In this document: positions 61,134 to 64,000 of the stretch, one piece after another
How positions within the stretch are numbered: position 1 is the first letter of the stretch
Layout of the letters: every line of letters starts with the position of its first letter
Notes under the pieces: model-generated
The model's input: only the letters and a program-made list of their open reading frames with translations
The model's database searches: none
What the model was told of the DNA's origin: nothing
Translations under genes and position numbers: made by a program
Assembly: GCF_014596475.1 (NCBI RefSeq)
Contig: NZ_MECJ01000019.1
Span: 1 to 64,000, forward strand
DNA: 64,000 bases
Origin: Streptomyces sp. CBMA152
GTDB taxonomy: Bacteria; Actinomycetota; Actinomycetes; Streptomycetales; Streptomycetaceae
Reading direction: 5' to 3'

Positions 61134-62585
61134 TCAGTCCCGCTTGCAGATCCGGTCCAGCAGGTTGGCGGTGGCGCGCTGGACGCGGGCGTCGGTGTGG
61201 CCGGGGCGGTCCAGGGCCGGGGACCAGGCGAAGGTGCCGGAGGCGAAGACGAGGGCGCCGGAGGGCGCGCGGTAGAGCGAGGTCTCCTGGTGCCGGGTCG
61301 CGCCCTCGCTGTCGCGGTACGGGGAGTGGGCGAGCAGGATGCGGTCCTGGTGCTCGGGGAGCGCGGTGCGCGGGTAGTACCGGTCGGCCTCGCCCGCCAC
61401 GAGCCCGGCGATCTCGTCGCCCTCGTTGGCGCCGGTGGCCTCCCAGAGCCAGTGCTTGGCGTTGCGTACGACGAGCGGGGACGGTTCGGGGACGCGGCCC
61501 GCGTACTGGATGCCGAGCAACTGCTGCTCGGGACGGGCGACTTCGCGCCACAGCGCGGGCTTTCCCGGGACGCGCCGCTTGCGGCAGGTCAGCAGCCGGT
61601 CCGGGACGCCGGAGGCCGAGGGCGCGAGATCGACCTGCCAGTACAGGGTGTTGGCCGACAGGAAGACGAGCGAGGTGCCGCTCTCGCGGGCGAGCTCGAC
61701 GGTGCGGCGCATGGGGGCCGACCAGTACTCGTCGTGGCCCGGGAAGACGAGGCCCCGGTAGCGGGTCGGATCGATGCGCCCGGCGTGCAGGTCGCGGGCG
61801 TCGGCGTACGCGAGGTCGTATCCGTACCGCTCGGCCCACCGGATGAAGTCGTACGCGTGCCCCACGTGCAGGGGCAGTCCCGCGCCCGCGTACGGCCGGT
61901 CGAAGGAGACCGTGATGGCCGCGTCCTCCTCGCCGAGCAGCCGCCCGTGCGCGTCCCACGCGTGGTAGAGCGAGGCACCGGTGCGCCCGTCCTCGGGGAA
62001 GAGGTTGTAGGCCTGCCAGGTGATGTCGGGGAGCAGGAGCAGCAGATCGGCCGGATGGCTGTCGCGGACGGTGAAGGGGATGTGCGAGCGGTATCCGTCG
62101 AGGGTGGTCAGTACGGCCACGTACGCGCCGATGGAGGCGTACGAGGGCACCTGGTAGCGCCAGGAGAGCCACCAGTGGTGGCAGGAGACGGTGCGGTCGG
62201 CGGCGAGGGGGGCGGGCTGCACGATCCCGGCGAGCCGGGGAGAGGTGGCGATCTTGGCGGCCCCATCGCCGCCGTAATGCCCGATCCGATAGATATCCAC
62301 GGAGAACTGCTGAGGCGGATCGACGGTGATGTGGAAGTCGATGGCCTCGCCGGGGGCGACGGCGCCGGTGGAGGCGAACCCCTTGATCTGCTGCCGTACG
62401 TCGTCGGCGGTACGGGGCCCGGAGGAGCCGGGCCGGGCCTCGACGTACCAGGGCACCACGTGCCCGGTGTCGTCGAAGTAGTGCTCCCCGCCGCGCAGCC
62501 ACGGCAGCGGGCCCTGGCCGAAGGGATCCGAGACGGCGTGCGCGAGGGCTCCCGACTCCCACCGCCGAATCTGCTCCGCCCCCAT
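61134..62585 (-). CDS. N,N-dimethylformamidase beta-like domain protein
   Basis: Starting at the ATG at 62585 (MGAEQIRRWESG), the 483-residue protein has the family core motifs WQAYNLF, AYDFIRWAERYGYDL and GHDEYWS. It resembles the C-terminal domain of the beta subunit of N,N-dimethylformamidase. That family is widespread in streptomycetes as cytoplasmic hypothetical proteins. Hydrolysis of an amide by these orphan members is not established. No alpha-subunit gene is near. Its frame is solid and GC-rich. Confidence 0.85.
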   Translation of the reverse strand: MGAEQIRRWESGALAHAVSDPFGQGPLPWLRGGEHYFDDTGHVVPWYVEARPGSSGPRTADDVRQQIKGFASTGAVAPGEAIDFHITVDPPQQFSVDIYRIGHYGGDGAAKIATSPRLAGIVQPAPLAADRTVSCHHWWLSWRYQVPSYASIGAYVAVLTTLDGYRSHIPFTVRDSHPADLLLLLPDITWQAYNLFPEDGRTGASLYHAWDAHGRLLGEEDAAITVSFDRPYAGAGLPLHVGHAYDFIRWAERYGYDLAYADARDLHAGRIDPTRYRGLVFPGHDEYWSAPMRRTVELARESGTSLVFLSANTLYWQVDLAPSASGVPDRLLTCRKRRVPGKPALWREVARPEQQLLGIQYAGRVPEPSPLVVRNAKHWLWEATGANEGDEIAGLVAGEADRYYPRTALPEHQDRILLAHSPYRDSEGATRHQETSLYRAPSGALVFASGTFAWSPALDRPGHTDARVQRATANLLDRICKRD

Positions 62586-62961
62586 GCCACTTCCCTCCCT
62601 CTCCCCCGACACCACATCGACCGCACGCATACGTCATATGACGCCCGGCCGTTCAACGACCGGTCTCCAGCACATCACATAACGCACGCACTCCGTCACC
62701 GTTCGTCGCGAATTGACGTGAACGGAACGGGTAGTTCCGGTACGGGGCGGGGGGCTACCGCGTGCAGTGGTTCGACTGCGGGCCGTCGTGGGCTGGTCGC
62801 GCAGTTCCCCGCGCCCCTAACAGGTGCGGCCACAGAGCGGGGTGCAGGGGCCGCAGGCCCCGCAACGGGGTCCGGGGGCGTAGCCCCCGGGAAAACTCCC
62901 CCTCCCCCCTTCACCCCCACCCACCCCCGGAGGGTTTAGGGAAGGGGCGGGGAGGGGCGCG
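62586..62961. repeat. Non-coding region with degraded third copy of the dispersed repeat
   Basis: No gene is supported in this 376 bp spacer. Around 62786-62820 there is one arm of the CGCAGTTCCCCGCGCCCCT repeat, while its partner arm is missing. Other GC-rich inverted repeats (GGGGCCGCAGGCCCC near 62848) follow. At 62931-62952 GGGTTTAGGGAAGGGGCGGGG matches the right end of copy 2. Confidence 0.7.
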
Positions 62962-64000
62962 TCACACCAGTCGTACCGGCTTCTCCGGGCGGACGCCCAC
63001 CCCCACCAGCCACCGCCGGAGCGGCTCCGCGTCGCCCTCCTCCAGGAGCGTCAGGACCCGCGAGGACAGGTCGCCCCGGCGCTCGCCGTCCACGAGCAGC
63101 GCGGGGCCGTCCAGCCAGTCGAGCCCCGGCGACGCCCCCGCCGTGTCGACCGCCGCGCAGCACACCATCGCGGTGACGTGGTCGGCAAGGAGCTCGCGCC
63201 CGGTCCGGGGCGGCTGCAGAGGGAACAGCGGGACGCAGTCGCCCCACTCCTCCATCGTCGGCCGAGGCGGCGAAGAGGCGTCCTCGACGGCCACCTCCGC
63301 CTCGATCCCCACCGCCAGCGCCTCCCCGTCCTGCCCGGCCAGATGCTCCAGGACCCGCGCCAGCGTCGGCGCGACCGGCTCACCGCCGGGCCCCGCCCCG
63401 GCCCCGTCCAGCTCGTCCATCCCGTCGAGCACGCGGTGCAGCCGGGCCGCCTCCGCACGCCACTTCCGGTCGACGACTTCCTCGGGATAGTGCTGCCAGT
63501 CCACCGGCGACCAGTCGGGCCCGGGCTCGGCCGGACCGCCGTGGAACAGCCGGGCGGCGAGCAGCGAGGCCGCCTCGTCGGCGGCGCCCGGCTCCTCCAG
63601 CAGATCGCACGCGGGCCGCTCCCCGAGCCGGGACGCGAACCCCTCCGCCAGCCGGTCCCGCCGGGACAGCTCGGTCAGCGCCGACACCACGCCGGCGTCG
63701 AGCCGGGACGGCCACCGCCCCATCCGCCAGGCGGGCAGCGCCACCCGCGTGAGCAGCCGGTCCCAGCCCGCATAGGCGAGCCCGACCTGCTCCTGGGCGA
63801 CGATCCGCAGCCCGTAGTCGACGGTCTGCGCCCGCTCGGACGCGGCGGCCGCGACCCCGCGCTCCATCTCGGCGGCATGCGTACGGCAGCCGCGCAGCAG
63901 CAGCCGGGCGATCGGCCCGACGAACCCGAGCAGCACCCGCCGCACCCGCCCGACACCGGACCCGCTGGTCACCGCGACGGCCGCGTCCAGCCCCCGTACG
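62962..64000 (-). CDS. Hypothetical protein, 5' end beyond the window
   Basis: The frame is open through the right edge of the window (position 64000), so the start is not visible; the GTG at 63972 is only one candidate. At least 346 residues are present, ending with VRPEKPVRLV. Nothing I recognise: there are acidic and Pro-rich stretches such as GPGGEPVAPT and ELLADHVTAMVCCAAVD, with no transmembrane helix. Ala/Leu/Glu-rich composition suggests a helical, cytoplasmic protein. Function unknown. Confidence 0.7.
   Translation of the reverse strand, partial: VRGLDAAVAVTSGSGVGRVRRVLLGFVGPIARLLLRGCRTHAAEMERGVAAAASERAQTVDYGLRIVAQEQVGLAYAGWDRLLTRVALPAWRMGRWPSRLDAGVVSALTELSRRDRLAEGFASRLGERPACDLLEEPGAADEAASLLAARLFHGGPAEPGPDWSPVDWQHYPEEVVDRKWRAEAARLHRVLDGMDELDGAGAGPGGEPVAPTLARVLEHLAGQDGEALAVGIEAEVAVEDASSPPRPTMEEWGDCVPLFPLQPPRTGRELLADHVTAMVCCAAVDTAGASPGLDWLDGPALLVDGERRGDLSSRVLTLLEEGDAEPLRRWLVGVGVRPEKPVRLV

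Overview
This 64 kb window reads as a chromosomal segment of a Streptomyces species. The codon use is extremely GC-rich, and the genes bldC, lsrL, an atrA-type TetR regulator, valine dehydrogenase, DUF3073, BTAD/NB-ARC regulators and paired SpoIIE-type phosphatases are typical of that genus. From memory, not checked, the gene order follows the S. coelicolor interval around SCO4068 to SCO4122, read in reverse. Several accessory insertions interrupt that backbone.

Positions 1-16.6 kb are mostly regulatory. They hold a divergent MarR/MFS pair, a PAS-SpoIIE-ATPase phosphatase, a type II NADH dehydrogenase, the AtrA-like regulator, a sigma factor fused to an anti-sigma-like zinc finger, membrane segment and NPCBM domain, a large AfsR/SARP-like regulator, a stand-alone asparagine-synthetase-like protein, and a TPR-like developmental regulator with an in-frame TTA codon.

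Positions 16.7-24.4 kb carry LhgO, TrmB, PrsW, an aldo/keto reductase, a secreted M23 peptidase behind a ydaO-type (c-di-AMP) riboswitch, and a membrane SpoIIE phosphatase. Between tRNA-fMet and tRNA-Lys (24.6-27.8 kb) lies a small accessory block: a type III polyketide synthase, an MmyB-type regulator, a run of three hairpins and a small secreted protein.

Positions 28-41 kb hold an amino-acid permease, a decayed FG-GAP gene, a DEAD-box helicase whose RGG-like tail contains an exact 152 bp repeat, a MITE inserted at the stop codon of a lipoprotein gene, a zincin, three tRNAs, a CcdA/thioredoxin-fold pair and HrpA. A second tRNA-Asp gene is followed by a 22 bp duplicate of its 3' end, which looks like an integration scar.

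Positions 41-61 kb contain bldC, vdh, DUF3073 and the purine genes purM, purF, purSQL and purC. Among these lie a TetR/MFS pair, lsrL, glycine tRNAs, and an ABC exporter with a DesKR-like two-component system between two identical tRNA-Gly(GCC) genes. The purine genes together convert PRPP to phosphoribosylamine (PurF), FGAR to FGAM (PurSQL), FGAM to AIR (PurM) and CAIR to SAICAR (PurC). The end of the window has a DMFase-like protein and a truncated unknown gene. Three copies of a GC-rich palindromic intergenic repeat lie near 12.3, 51.8 and 62.8 kb.
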